64,000 bases of DNA from JAOXRU01 sp965247735 (GTDB taxonomy: Bacteria; Bacteroidota; Bacteroidia; Flavobacteriales; Flavobacteriaceae): the NCBI GenBank assembly GCA_965247735.1, contig CBDFHN010000002.1, forward strand, positions 372,001 to 436,000, written 5' to 3'. The position numbers were made by a program, and so were the translations under genes. The notes beneath the pieces were generated by a model. The model did no database searches, was not told where the DNA came from, and saw nothing but the letters and a program-made list of their open reading frames with translations. Each line of letters opens with the position of its first letter. Position 1 is the first letter of the stretch. Shown in pieces: positions 16,788-25,974 of this stretch.

Positions 16788-17945
16788 TTAATCGATTATT
16801 GACCAAGAGTTAGGTTTAGACTCTTCTCTAATACTTAGTGTTTCTTCACTAATAACAATGTTATCTTTTCGTTGGCCTATATACTCCAATAGACTTAGTT
16901 TTTTAAACAAACGTTCTATTATAGCCATTGCTCTGTCCAGTTTACTAATGGTTACATTAATCTCTAAATGGTTGTATTCTAAATCCATTACATTACCCAA
17001 AACAGTCTCAAAAACTGATGGTTTTATATCTGTCCATTCATAGAAATACTGCAATAGTTTTTCTTTTTCTTCTTCTTCTAATAGCATTAATGATGTAATA
17101 ATATAATTGGCAAGAATAGAAATCTTATTGGCCATGAAAATTGGAGGTTGCTCTGCTCCTTGTTGATTAAACTCGAAAAGATTTTCGCTTACAAATAGTA
17201 GTATTTTTTCACAAAGCAAATTGGTATTAAATGCCAGTTTATTTTTGGTAAGTTTATCTCTATTTTTTCTATTGATTAATACCGAATAGTTTCTGAGGTT
17301 AACCAATATTTGACATAAGCTTGCATAAAAAGATTTTAGATTTTTATCATAACTAATTTTTGTAACTGGTGGAATATAACCAGCATCAAAAATAAATGCT
17401 CCATTTTTCCATTTTAAATTCCCCACTTTTAAATAATAGGTTTGCAGGTAATTAGAATCAAACTGGCTTTTAGAGATGATCTTTAATTCTATTTTTGATA
17501 ATGAATTCGGATGATGCAATGGAATTGCTTCTGGATCTGGCTCACCAGTAGGAATTAAGCTATATGGGTTTACTACAACAATGATATAAAATTGCAGATT
17601 GGCATTTTTATCAAAACTATTAGATTCTAATATTGCTGTTGGTAATTCCTCTCCATAACTATTAGTACTAAACTCAATTTTACATCCATTAGATGTAATA
17701 CCATGACAGCTACGGAGTTTTAGAACAATACGTTCTTCCGTTTGCTCATGTGTTACAATTTCCAAACTATCATTAGAGTTTTTTAACGAACTCAACAATC
17801 CATAACTAAATGAATTTAATGATATCTTAGAGGCGTTTTTTATATTTTCTATAGTATTAAAATAACTCTGAAAAAAATGATCTTGAGTTATTTTTACACC
17901 ATCAGTCCAGTTTATTGCCAAGTGTTTTGATTCTTCCATTATCAA
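16788..17945 (-). CDS. tssK: T6SS baseplate protein TssK
   Basis: A 385-aa protein. The N terminus has the TssK signature (W-T-D-G-V-K-I-T-Q-D-H-F), and the middle has P-L-H-H-P-N-S-L-S-K-I-E-L and F-D-A-G-Y-I-P-P-V. TssK trimers link the baseplate wedges to the membrane complex; in T6SSiii the docking partner is expected to be TssN. It lies 17 bp downstream of tssN. C-terminal residues beyond 290 are less typical but consistent with the membrane-docking domain. Confidence 0.85.
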   Translation of the reverse strand: MIMEESKHLAINWTDGVKITQDHFFQSYFNTIENIKNASKISLNSFSYGLLSSLKNSNDSLEIVTHEQTEERIVLKLRSCHGITSNGCKIEFSTNSYGEELPTAILESNSFDKNANLQFYIIVVVNPYSLIPTGEPDPEAIPLHHPNSLSKIELKIISKSQFDSNYLQTYYLKVGNLKWKNGAFIFDAGYIPPVTKISYDKNLKSFYASLCQILVNLRNYSVLINRKNRDKLTKNKLAFNTNLLCEKILLFVSENLFEFNQQGAEQPPIFMANKISILANYIITSLMLLEEEEKEKLLQYFYEWTDIKPSVFETVLGNVMDLEYNHLEINVTISKLDRAMAIIERLFKKLSLLEYIGQRKDNIVISEETLSIREESKPNSWSIID

Positions 17946-17962
17946 TTGCTTTTATTTATAAC

Positions 17963-18856
17963 TTATTCCTTACTTTCTAATTTATTTTCACTTTGAGAAA
18001 CCCTCTTTACATAAAGGACTCCCTTATTTTTGATTCTATTTTTTAACACATCATTATTAAAATCTATCATTCTAATAAACAGTGGTATTGGTAACCAACG
18101 TTGGGTGTAAAATATCCACCCATACTCTTCTCCATTATCATCGCTAAGTGCTATAGTTTGATTTGGAAATCTAATGTTCTGGTCTTCAATAAACCTGTTG
18201 AACCAACGTCCAATAGAGATATCATCTGGTAATTTCACCGAAAAAGAAGAGTGGTTTTTAGCATCCTGATTTCTTTTGATCTTTACATTTACCTGCATTA
18301 ATCTAAATGTATCTACATTATTCCAATACTCATCATCATTATTATTAAACTCTACCCTCCATAATTCATAAAATGGTGCAGGAATTTTCACAAAAGATAC
18401 TCGAGAATAGTTGTATAATATTGGCAAGTAAAACCATAACACACTGCACATTGCCCATGCTGAATAGGTTAATTTATTCAGCCAATTAAAAACCAGGTAA
18501 TAAATCCAACCACCTAATATTACGGCAATAGTTACTGCCAAAAGTACATGCCATTTGTTCTTATAGATACCAATATTTTTAAATGCATCACTTCTTGCAA
18601 AGAGTAAAAATGAAGCTCCAAGAATTATATATATTCCAATAGTAAGTATTAGTCCTCCCCAAATAAATTCATATCGAAGCAATCCTAATAGACTTGGTAA
18701 TGCCAATATAATAGCTAATATTAGCACAAAAATAATTAGCTTTTTAAAACGAAATGCTTCTTTTCCTTTTGCGATAGTATTCATCACAAAAACGCCTATT
18801 AAAACCAATATCGGTGCTAATAAAAATCTTAGAAAAAATGAAATTAAAATACCCAT
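17963..18856 (-). CDS. tssN: T6SSiii inner-membrane protein TssN
   Basis: A 297-aa protein. Five hydrophobic spans occupy about 5-28, 38-57, 65-87, 103-124 and 130-150, then a soluble cytoplasmic domain runs to the end (Y-E-L-W-R-V-E-F near 164; W-F-N-R-F-I-E-D near 213; G-E-E-Y-G-W-I-F-Y-T-Q-R-W near 240). This is the layout of TssN, which joins the Bacteroidota membrane complex to the baseplate. Its position between tssG and tssK agrees. Confidence 0.83.
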   Translation of the reverse strand: MGILISFFLRFLLAPILVLIGVFVMNTIAKGKEAFRFKKLIIFVLILAIILALPSLLGLLRYEFIWGGLILTIGIYIILGASFLLFARSDAFKNIGIYKNKWHVLLAVTIAVILGGWIYYLVFNWLNKLTYSAWAMCSVLWFYLPILYNYSRVSFVKIPAPFYELWRVEFNNNDDEYWNNVDTFRLMQVNVKIKRNQDAKNHSSFSVKLPDDISIGRWFNRFIEDQNIRFPNQTIALSDDNGEEYGWIFYTQRWLPIPLFIRMIDFNNDVLKNRIKNKGVLYVKRVSQSENKLESKE

Positions 18857-18879
18857 CTATTTATACTTTATATTTTTAA

Positions 18880-19803
18880 TTAATTATTTACAATTACAGT
18901 GTCATAACCAAGGCAACAGTTGCCTAGCGACAAAAAATTATTTCCTAAAAACCGATATTGAACCTGTACTTCTCTGTTGGAGAATATAAAAAAGGTGAGG
19001 ATCTCTTTTACTAGGGTAATACACCTTTTTAACTCGGTATAATCTAGCTGTTCTTCAAGGTCAATAGTGGCTATAACATCATCTTGTTCGCTTACTACCT
19101 TACCATGCAATCCAAAATCATAACCAATAACTCCATGTCCTAATTCCAAAAAAGGACTGTCTCCTATTATTTTTCTCTTGTATTTTAAACCAACAGTATA
19201 GCCCATAATGCTCTTTATTACTTCGCTAATTTTTGAAAGGTTTTCTTTTAACTGTTCTGCATTACATAAATGCAGCAACAACAAATACAACTGATCTTTA
19301 TCCAGGCTTAATGGTTTCTGAATAATTCGCTTGGCTATAGCAAACATGTTGTTTCTGGCATCCTTATTTGTATAGAGGTGCAAAAACCTATTGGTAAGTT
19401 CTTGTTTGTGCTTAAATATTTCCGAATCAAATGGGATAAAAAAGTTTATATTATCTTTTTCATTTTTCCTATTTTCTTTTACTGCAGCAACAATTTCTCT
19501 ATTGCTTTTATCGCTAGAACCTATACTTAAAGGATGAAAAAACACTTCTGGTAGCTGATGATACAAACTATTTCTACTGATATGCACAAAAATGAGTTCT
19601 TTAATTTCATCATTTTCGGTATCTGTATATACATGGTTGCTTAGCTCTACCACATCTTGTGAAAAAGAACGCTGGTTTACCCCTTCCTTTTTGATAAAGA
19701 AATCCTTATTGTTATCGCCAAGAATAAACTTTAGCTCCTCCATAAAGACCTCCGCTACAAAACTGGAGATGGTACTTTTTTTAACTTCGTATAAATCTTT
19801 CAC
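18880..19803 (-). CDS. tssG: T6SS baseplate wedge protein TssG
   Basis: A 307-aa soluble protein. Marks of Bacteroidota TssG are the F-V-H-I-S-R-N-S-L-Y-H-Q-L-P-E block near 72 and the C-terminal L-G-H-G-V-I-G-Y-D-F and S-L-G-N-C-C-L-G-Y-D-T-V-I repeats, the latter matching the L-G-x-x-x-x-L-G usually seen at TssG ends. TssG binds two TssF to form a baseplate wedge. It starts 12 bp after the tssH stop. Confidence 0.82.
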   Translation of the reverse strand: MKDLYEVKKSTISSFVAEVFMEELKFILGDNNKDFFIKKEGVNQRSFSQDVVELSNHVYTDTENDEIKELIFVHISRNSLYHQLPEVFFHPLSIGSSDKSNREIVAAVKENRKNEKDNINFFIPFDSEIFKHKQELTNRFLHLYTNKDARNNMFAIAKRIIQKPLSLDKDQLYLLLLHLCNAEQLKENLSKISEVIKSIMGYTVGLKYKRKIIGDSPFLELGHGVIGYDFGLHGKVVSEQDDVIATIDLEEQLDYTELKRCITLVKEILTFFIFSNREVQVQYRFLGNNFLSLGNCCLGYDTVIVNN

Positions 19804-19815
19804 GTTATCGTGGTA

Positions 19816-22272
19816 TTAATTTTCTTTTTCCCAAACCAAACTTTCATCTAAGTAGGTTAGTAATACTTCGTCGCCAGCCATAATGGTTTCGGCAACAATC
19901 ATTCTTGATATTGTTTTTTTGATATAGGTTCTAATAACTCCTGCAATGGGTCTAGCCCCATATTTTTTTGAATAGCCTTTGTTTGATAAATATTCAAGGG
20001 CAGTGTCTGAAACAGTAAGTTTTATATCTTTTTCTATTACTAACTGCTGTTGCAAACGATTTAAATGCAGGTTAAAAATTAGTTTTGCTACATCTTTATT
20101 TATTGGTGCAAAAGGGACAACCTCTGTTAACCTTCCTAAAAACTCTGGCCTAAAGTTTGTTGTCATCACCTCTATTAATGCATTAGATGTTGGTATGATA
20201 CCTGCATCAAACTGATCGGCAATCCATTCGCTTCCAATATTAGAAGTGAAAATGATAATGGAATTGGAAAAATCTCCTTCACGACCAAGTTTATCATGTA
20301 TTTTACCTTCATCCATAATCTGAAGGAACACATCATATACAGACGAGTGTGCTTTTTCTATCTCATCGAATAATACTACTGAATATGGCTTTTTACGAAT
20401 CTTATTAACCAACATTCCTCCTTCTTCATAACCAACATATCCTGGAGGTGCACCATATAATAATGCTGCCGAATGCTCTTCTTTAAATTCCGACATATCA
20501 AACCTAATCATAGCATTTTCATTATCAAAAAGAAGCTCCGCTAATGATTTTGCCAATTCTGTTTTACCAGTTCCTGTTGGTCCAAGAAAGAAAAACGAGC
20601 CTATTGGTTGTTGGGGATTGCTTAATCCACTACGCGATTCTATAATAGCATCTGATAATGTATTAATAGCATGATCTTGGCCTTTTACCCGTTGCACTAA
20701 TTTTTCTTCAATATTAAGTAAACGTTCTTTTTCTTCTGCTTGAATTTTACCCAATGGAATACCAGTAATACTAGAAACAATTGCCGCTACCTCCAGACCC
20801 GATACTACCGTTATTGGTGCATTGGCAATGCTTTTGAGTTCTTCTAATAATATATTGAAATTATGATGTAACTCGGTCGCTTCTTCTGATTTTAGAAAGT
20901 TAAACTTAAGTGTTAACTGACTTATTACTATAGCATTTATCTTATCTAAAGCTACTTGATAAAGTAATTTTACCTTTCTAACATAGGTTTCATCTTCTTG
21001 TTTTAGCTTTTGAAATTGTTTGTCTAAACTTTCTATTTCTAAACTAGAACTTTGATTACTCATTGCTGCTGAAGCCAATGTTCTATCTAAAAGATCTATA
21101 GCTCCATATGGTAATTTTGCCTCTTTAAAATATCGTTTAGAATGTTGTATGCTTTCTTGAATAGCTTCTTCATCAATTTTTATTTGATAATGAGCAACTA
21201 GTGTATAGGCATGGTTTTCTAAACAGTATAAAATGAAATCTTCTGATAACTCTTCTAAAGCAATCACTTCCATTTTTCTGTTAAGCGATGTATTTTCTAT
21301 TGTTTTACGATAGGATTCTGCATTAATAGTAGCTATAATGGTTAAATTCTTATCTGCTAATTCTGAGGTAATCAGATGTATAATTGCAGTTGATGAAGCA
21401 CTAGAAGCTTCTACAAGTACATTAATGTCATCAATAACCAATAATGTGTTTTCGTAGTTTTTTACCTTAGAAAATATGCTGTCTAGTTTTTTAGATACTT
21501 CATGTGGATTGGTAATACTTGCTAATAATTTTGAAGGATTTAATCCAATAATTTGTTTTTCAGAAAACATAGGATCCTTAGAACTCGCAAGGTAATTAAC
21601 TAAGCCTTTTAATACAGAAGTTTTTCCAACACCTGCATCACCAACAATCAAAATACCACTGCTTTCTTTACGATCCAGGTTTTCAATAATTGTTCTAATC
21701 TCCTTATCTCTACCTACAACCAATGCTCCTTCTTCTATATATTTTTGAGTAATTAGAGAGCTACAAAATGGTATTGTAGTACTTGTTTCATCCGTAGTAG
21801 CATCGGCTGAAAACCTCGGGGTATTTATTGCTATTGGAGTGTCATAAAGCTGTAATATTTCTGATTCGGAAATAGCTAAGGTTTCTATCTGTTGATTACT
21901 GTAGACTACTCCTTGCCTAATAATTGCTGTAAAAATACATACCGCATCTATATAATCTGTTCCTAGTTTTAACTTAGAGCGTTCTGACTCTTCAAAAACT
22001 TTTTCTACATCGGTGTCTGGTAGTAATTCTCTATCATTACTTTTTTGAGATTGATAGATTTCTCTATGCATCTCGAACCATTCTACGATATACGAAATAT
22101 CTTTATTAAGACTGTTTAGAATTTCTTCTAATCCAGTAGCTTCATATAATAATGCCAATGCTAGATGAGGAACACCATAGGTGCTTTGTTCGTCTTTTAG
22201 CGCTAGTGATTTTGCCAGTTTTACAGAAGAACTAAGGCTTACACTAAAATTATCTTGTATAACTGTATTCAT
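19816..22272 (-). CDS. tssH: ClpV-type AAA+ ATPase TssH
   Basis: An 818-aa protein. A Clp N domain covers ~10-140. AAA1 has Walker A G-D-A-G-V-G-K-T at 211-218 and a Walker B ending I-D-D-I near 280. A short coiled middle region lies at ~395-440. AAA2 has Walker A G-P-T-G-T-G-K-T at 564-571, Walker B V-V-L-F-D-E-I-E-K near 632-640, then the pore-loop segment G-A-P-P-G-Y-V-G-Y near 607-615 and a Clp D2-small end. ClpV/TssH recycles contracted sheaths by unfolding TssC. Unlike housekeeping ClpB, the middle domain is short. It overlaps tssF by 4 bp, showing translational coupling. Confidence 0.92.
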   Translation of the reverse strand: MNTVIQDNFSVSLSSSVKLAKSLALKDEQSTYGVPHLALALLYEATGLEEILNSLNKDISYIVEWFEMHREIYQSQKSNDRELLPDTDVEKVFEESERSKLKLGTDYIDAVCIFTAIIRQGVVYSNQQIETLAISESEILQLYDTPIAINTPRFSADATTDETSTTIPFCSSLITQKYIEEGALVVGRDKEIRTIIENLDRKESSGILIVGDAGVGKTSVLKGLVNYLASSKDPMFSEKQIIGLNPSKLLASITNPHEVSKKLDSIFSKVKNYENTLLVIDDINVLVEASSASSTAIIHLITSELADKNLTIIATINAESYRKTIENTSLNRKMEVIALEELSEDFILYCLENHAYTLVAHYQIKIDEEAIQESIQHSKRYFKEAKLPYGAIDLLDRTLASAAMSNQSSSLEIESLDKQFQKLKQEDETYVRKVKLLYQVALDKINAIVISQLTLKFNFLKSEEATELHHNFNILLEELKSIANAPITVVSGLEVAAIVSSITGIPLGKIQAEEKERLLNIEEKLVQRVKGQDHAINTLSDAIIESRSGLSNPQQPIGSFFFLGPTGTGKTELAKSLAELLFDNENAMIRFDMSEFKEEHSAALLYGAPPGYVGYEEGGMLVNKIRKKPYSVVLFDEIEKAHSSVYDVFLQIMDEGKIHDKLGREGDFSNSIIIFTSNIGSEWIADQFDAGIIPTSNALIEVMTTNFRPEFLGRLTEVVPFAPINKDVAKLIFNLHLNRLQQQLVIEKDIKLTVSDTALEYLSNKGYSKKYGARPIAGVIRTYIKKTISRMIVAETIMAGDEVLLTYLDESLVWEKEN

Positions 22273-24050
22273 ATAATAGCAACTTTATAAGGAATATTCT
22301 GAACAGATTTATCTTCTAATTCTAATTTTAAGAAATGACTAAGTCTGGTTTTATTCTTTTGATCTAATTTTCCTCTTTTATTAATTTTTATGGTAACATC
22401 AGTAGTTCTTACTAGTCCTTGCTTGGGGCTAACCGCAATACCTACTCCTGGTTTTACGCTTACATCATCAACAATTTCCCCGACTGTTTTTACTACAAAC
22501 TCTCTTACATCTTCTTCAGACACAATGCGATCTCTAGACAACAGTCCATATCTTAGATTACTAATTTTTTCTTTTTCTGATCTTTTAATATCACCTCCAA
22601 TAGTTTTGGTTTGAAAACGAACAGATTCCATTTTTAATCCATAATTCTGGTATTGATTTAATACAGTATTGGCTTCAATTCCATTAGCATTATTTGCATT
22701 GCTTATCCAATAATTACATTCTAATATTTCGGATTTTTCATAAGGCATTGCAATTAAATACTGACGCTCGTTATTGTCACTTACCTTTTTTAATTTAGAA
22801 CTTATTTTATGCTCTATATCATCTAGTTGCACATTTAAGTCTTCTAAATAGGCATTTAGCAGATCGTAGCCCACTGCAGAGAAGGAACTTCCTTCTTCTC
22901 TAATCGTCTGTATTACTTCGTAGAGTGTTGCCTTGGCCGCACGTTCATCAAACTGTTCTACATTACCAAAATAAATGGAATAAGATCCTTCTGGTTTATT
23001 AATATCATTTTTTAGTATATTTTGATACTCAATTCCTTTATTATCCATTACTTCTTCTACACCCAAATAATAACTATCATTAAGTGCAGGAAGCGAAACT
23101 ATACGTCCATTTTTATCTAATGAGTGTTGCTTGTATAATAATTTTCTATTTACAACAGGAAACGCATTGATCATTACCTTAAACTTGGCAAGTTCTTCTG
23201 CTACAAAAGAAACAGGGAAATTAATTCTTAACCAATAGAGTTCTTTAGTTTCTTCTTGATATGTTTCTTCTGAAAATTTTGTTTTAAAAACGTCCTTTGC
23301 GCTATTAAACCTCTTGCTGCTATCCTCTAAACCAATTGTATATAAATAATTTTTATAATAATTATGAGTACTCTTAAAATAATGAGGTTCGTTTGCAATG
23401 TTTTCAAGGTCAATAGTAGAATCTACAGACAGTTCGTTATCATCTATATCAAAAACTTTTATCATATGGATATAAGCATCTAATTCCGAATTATCTAATA
23501 GCAATGTTATGGGTAATGATTTTAAATTATTTAGAATTTTGTTTCCAATGTCTATTCCTACATAAATATTATAATCTTCAATCTTTTTTTCTGATTGGAT
23601 ACTGTGTTTTATAGCTCTTAAGCCCAAATCTTGCCGTACATAGAATGCTTTATGAAATGCCGTACAATGAATTCTTGCTGGCATTAAATAATGACTTCGC
23701 AATGGGGTAAAAAACAAATCTGAGTTTTCTTCTCCAAAATTAAATTTGGTGCTAAAAAACTGAGCCGAATTTGTAATCTCCACCATTTGCTCTTCTGGTG
23801 TAGCTTGCAATAACGCATGAGCAGGAGTTGGTAAAGACCAATTTTCATTGACCAATACTTTTGCCAATCGCTCTACTAGCTTTGAATCAGAAATTTTTAT
23901 GTGCTGATGTATTTTTGAAATTTCATACGAGAATACGTCTAACATCATCCCAATTAAAGGATCTAACATATCTTCATGCTCTACTCCCCACAACTGCATG
24001 GAACGCCTTCGCATATTGTATTTTATTTCATTAAATGCTGAATTATTCAT
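22269..24050 (-). CDS. tssF: T6SS baseplate protein TssF
   Basis: A 593-aa TssF. Early block M-R-R-R-S-M-Q-L-W-G-V-E-H-E-D-M-L-D-P-L, then P-A-H-A-L-L-Q-A-T-P and F-F-T-P-L-R-S-H-Y-L-M-P-A; later the L-L-S-R-D-R-I-V-S-E-E-D-V-R-E-F-V baseplate motif near 510 and a C-terminal gpJ-like domain. TssF pairs with TssG and TssE around the VgrG hub. It starts 10 bp after the tssE stop and its end overlaps tssH. Confidence 0.88.
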   Translation of the reverse strand: MNNSAFNEIKYNMRRRSMQLWGVEHEDMLDPLIGMMLDVFSYEISKIHQHIKISDSKLVERLAKVLVNENWSLPTPAHALLQATPEEQMVEITNSAQFFSTKFNFGEENSDLFFTPLRSHYLMPARIHCTAFHKAFYVRQDLGLRAIKHSIQSEKKIEDYNIYVGIDIGNKILNNLKSLPITLLLDNSELDAYIHMIKVFDIDDNELSVDSTIDLENIANEPHYFKSTHNYYKNYLYTIGLEDSSKRFNSAKDVFKTKFSEETYQEETKELYWLRINFPVSFVAEELAKFKVMINAFPVVNRKLLYKQHSLDKNGRIVSLPALNDSYYLGVEEVMDNKGIEYQNILKNDINKPEGSYSIYFGNVEQFDERAAKATLYEVIQTIREEGSSFSAVGYDLLNAYLEDLNVQLDDIEHKISSKLKKVSDNNERQYLIAMPYEKSEILECNYWISNANNANGIEANTVLNQYQNYGLKMESVRFQTKTIGGDIKRSEKEKISNLRYGLLSRDRIVSEEDVREFVVKTVGEIVDDVSVKPGVGIAVSPKQGLVRTTDVTIKINKRGKLDQKNKTRLSHFLKLELEDKSVQNIPYKVAII

Positions 24051-24060
24051 CTGTAGGTTA

Positions 24061-24495
24061 TTATTGAGATAGTGGACTTACATACACTTTTGTGTTAAAA
24101 TTAAACTGCTGATCTGTGTGTTTTATAATTCCAGAAACATAAATTAGTGCTTGTCTTCTTATTTCTGAGTACTCTTTTGATTCTTTATCATCTTCTACTT
24201 CTTTAAGCTTTACTCCTACTTTAATATCTCTTAACCTGTATTCGTATTTCTGAATGCTTTTTAATACCGATTCTTTTACTTGCTCTTCCCACTCGTGTAA
24301 TTTTACATGCTGACTAAACTCCAATTCCCATATTTGACATCCAAAGTCGTCCAAACCAGAAACTTCTCCATACCGACAGGTAATTAATGTCATGATAAAC
24401 TGCGCAATAGATTCTTCTATAGAACATTTATCTATTTTTTCTCCTTTCGTTATTTTTGAAAAACTTAAGGGTATTTTCATATAAAATTCGGACAT
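24061..24495 (-). CDS. tssE: T6SS baseplate protein TssE (gp25-like)
   Basis: A 144-aa gp25-like protein: I-A-Q-F-I-M-T-L-I-T-C-R-Y-G-E-V near 30-45, D-D-F-G-C-Q-I-W-E near 47-55, and the V-K-E-S-V-L-K-S-I-Q-K-Y-E-x-R-L segment around 80. The fold starts sheath assembly at the baseplate. It is the first gene of the core operon as seen here; its ATG at 24495 overlaps a tiny upstream frame (24477-24560). Confidence 0.85.
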   Translation of the reverse strand: MSEFYMKIPLSFSKITKGEKIDKCSIEESIAQFIMTLITCRYGEVSGLDDFGCQIWELEFSQHVKLHEWEEQVKESVLKSIQKYEYRLRDIKVGVKLKEVEDDKESKEYSEIRRQALIYVSGIIKHTDQQFNFNTKVYVSPLSQ

Positions 24496-25011
24496 AGGTA
24501 TTTTCTATCATTAATTTGGGCAATTCTATGCGATATAGCATCGAAACCATTAAAGCTCATTTTATTGTACCTCGTGAGCTTTTTTGAGGGCATTTATTCA
24601 AAAAAAGGTTAAAAGAACCAACACTTATGGATAAAAATAGATCCATATGTGTAAAAACATACTTTTATATAATTTGTGGATTATTAGCCCAGATTGCACC
24701 ATAGAACCATCAAAATAGATTGATGAGTTATCTATAACTGATTAATAAAAATTAAAAAACCTACTCTATTTTGTGGCTTTTCGGTTTCCGCCATTTTGAG
24801 GTTACAAAAGTTGTTTTAAAACAACTTGATTACAAAAATCACTGCAGTGGTTATATGATTGTTTGCTTATGCAAAGTAGTAAATATAATAATAGTATTTC
24901 AAAAAAGTGAGAAAAAAATCACCAAATGTGCTTTTTATGTCGGTGAAACGACGAATTTAACAGGTGAGCGTGTAGTAATAAACTTATAATTTATAAAGTA
25001 TTTTAGTAAAT
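24496..25011. other. Intergenic region upstream of the T6SS core operon
   Basis: About 515 bp with no convincing gene. A 27-codon frame (ATG 24560, stop 24477, reading MSFNGFDAISHRIAQINDR…) immediately precedes tssE on the minus strand and could be a leader peptide or chance. The plus-strand frame of 72 codons at 24771-24989 lacks any protein-like features. The operon promoter should lie at about 24560-24760, but I could not pick out a clear box. Confidence 0.5.
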
Positions 25012-25947
25012 CTATAACCAATCTAACAAAGATATGCCAAAACCAAAAACAGTTTGCTGATGATTAAAATCTATTAAACTATCTCCATAACCATGAAAAA
25101 ACTGCAGATGTACTTTTAAATTATCGATGGCAGAAAACCCTTTTGCATAGTCTATCTGTATACTACCACGATTATCATCTCCAGTTTTTAGAGAGTGTCT
25201 GCCAAGAAGACTAAAATTGTTTTTCCCGATTTTATACGTCATTAGCAACTCTGCTCTACCAACATAATCTTCAATATTTGGATTATCATCGGTAAAATTA
25301 TCTTCTTGAAGCCTCCACCATGCTCGTACTACCAATCCAAAGTTATTTTTTTCCCAAGCAGATTGTAAAATAATTCTATTCCAACTTCTGGAATAAGGAT
25401 TAGACCTTCCATTACTCTGATGGTTAAATCCTACGCTTGCAAAAACAGCATTAAGTCCAAATATTTTATACTTAGTTGGTATAAGTACAAAGAGTTCTGG
25501 TTCATAATTGGTTTCCCGAAATGGTCGAGACAATTCTGCATTATAGAATTGCCATCTTGAGTTTTGTGTATATGCTGCCCAAAATGAAAATTTTGTTTTT
25601 CCATCTTTTACATAACTATATGCCTTAACTTTAAAACTGAGTTGAAATTTAAGTTCAGTGTCTGTATATGGAGTATTTTCTGTTGCAACATTATTAGGAT
25701 TTGCACTAAATGGTTTGGTATTAACAGTATTAGTATAGTTTCCTATAAGTAGATATACTGGTTTGTAAGGGATTATCTTAAAGCTTTTATTGGAGGCACC
25801 AATGCTATCCAATTCCCAACGTTTGCTTAAGCTCCCCTCTTGTGCCAACAAAACGGAACAAAATAAACATGCTAGTACTCCTAAAACTATAGTGTTCTTA
25901 AAAATTGATTTCTTTTTTAAATACTCAAATTTTAGATGTACTCGCAT
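25012..25947 (-). CDS. pldA: Outer-membrane phospholipase A (OMPLA family)
   Basis: A 311-aa protein with N-terminal signal (cleavage probably near L-L-A-Q at 35). The catalytic block G-F-N-H-Q-S-N-G-R-S at 173-182 gives His176 and Ser178, and Asn190 in S-R-S-W-N-R has the same spacing as the His142/Ser144/Asn156 triad of E. coli OmPLA. The end (H-G-Y-G-D-S-L-I-D-F-N … F-G-F-G-I-S-L) is the last pair of barrel strands. It is a calcium-dependent dimeric hydrolase that removes phospholipids misplaced in the outer leaflet. Located just beyond the T6SS promoter but in a separate unit. Confidence 0.92.
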   Translation of the reverse strand: MRVHLKFEYLKKKSIFKNTIVLGVLACLFCSVLLAQEGSLSKRWELDSIGASNKSFKIIPYKPVYLLIGNYTNTVNTKPFSANPNNVATENTPYTDTELKFQLSFKVKAYSYVKDGKTKFSFWAAYTQNSRWQFYNAELSRPFRETNYEPELFVLIPTKYKIFGLNAVFASVGFNHQSNGRSNPYSRSWNRIILQSAWEKNNFGLVVRAWWRLQEDNFTDDNPNIEDYVGRAELLMTYKIGKNNFSLLGRHSLKTGDDNRGSIQIDYAKGFSAIDNLKVHLQFFHGYGDSLIDFNHQQTVFGFGISLLDWL

Positions 25948-25974
25948 GTTATCTCTTTTAATATTATACCAAAT

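Noticed and set aside
9818..24495. Extracellular contractile injection system or R-type pyocin instead of T6SS
   Set aside because: ClpV, TssK, TssF/G, Hcp-type tube and TssN/TssR membrane proteins are present, while tail-fibre and tape-measure genes are absent.
24771..24989. 72-codon plus-strand frame between T6SS and pldA
   Set aside because: No recognisable start context, no protein-like composition and no neighbours on that strand.
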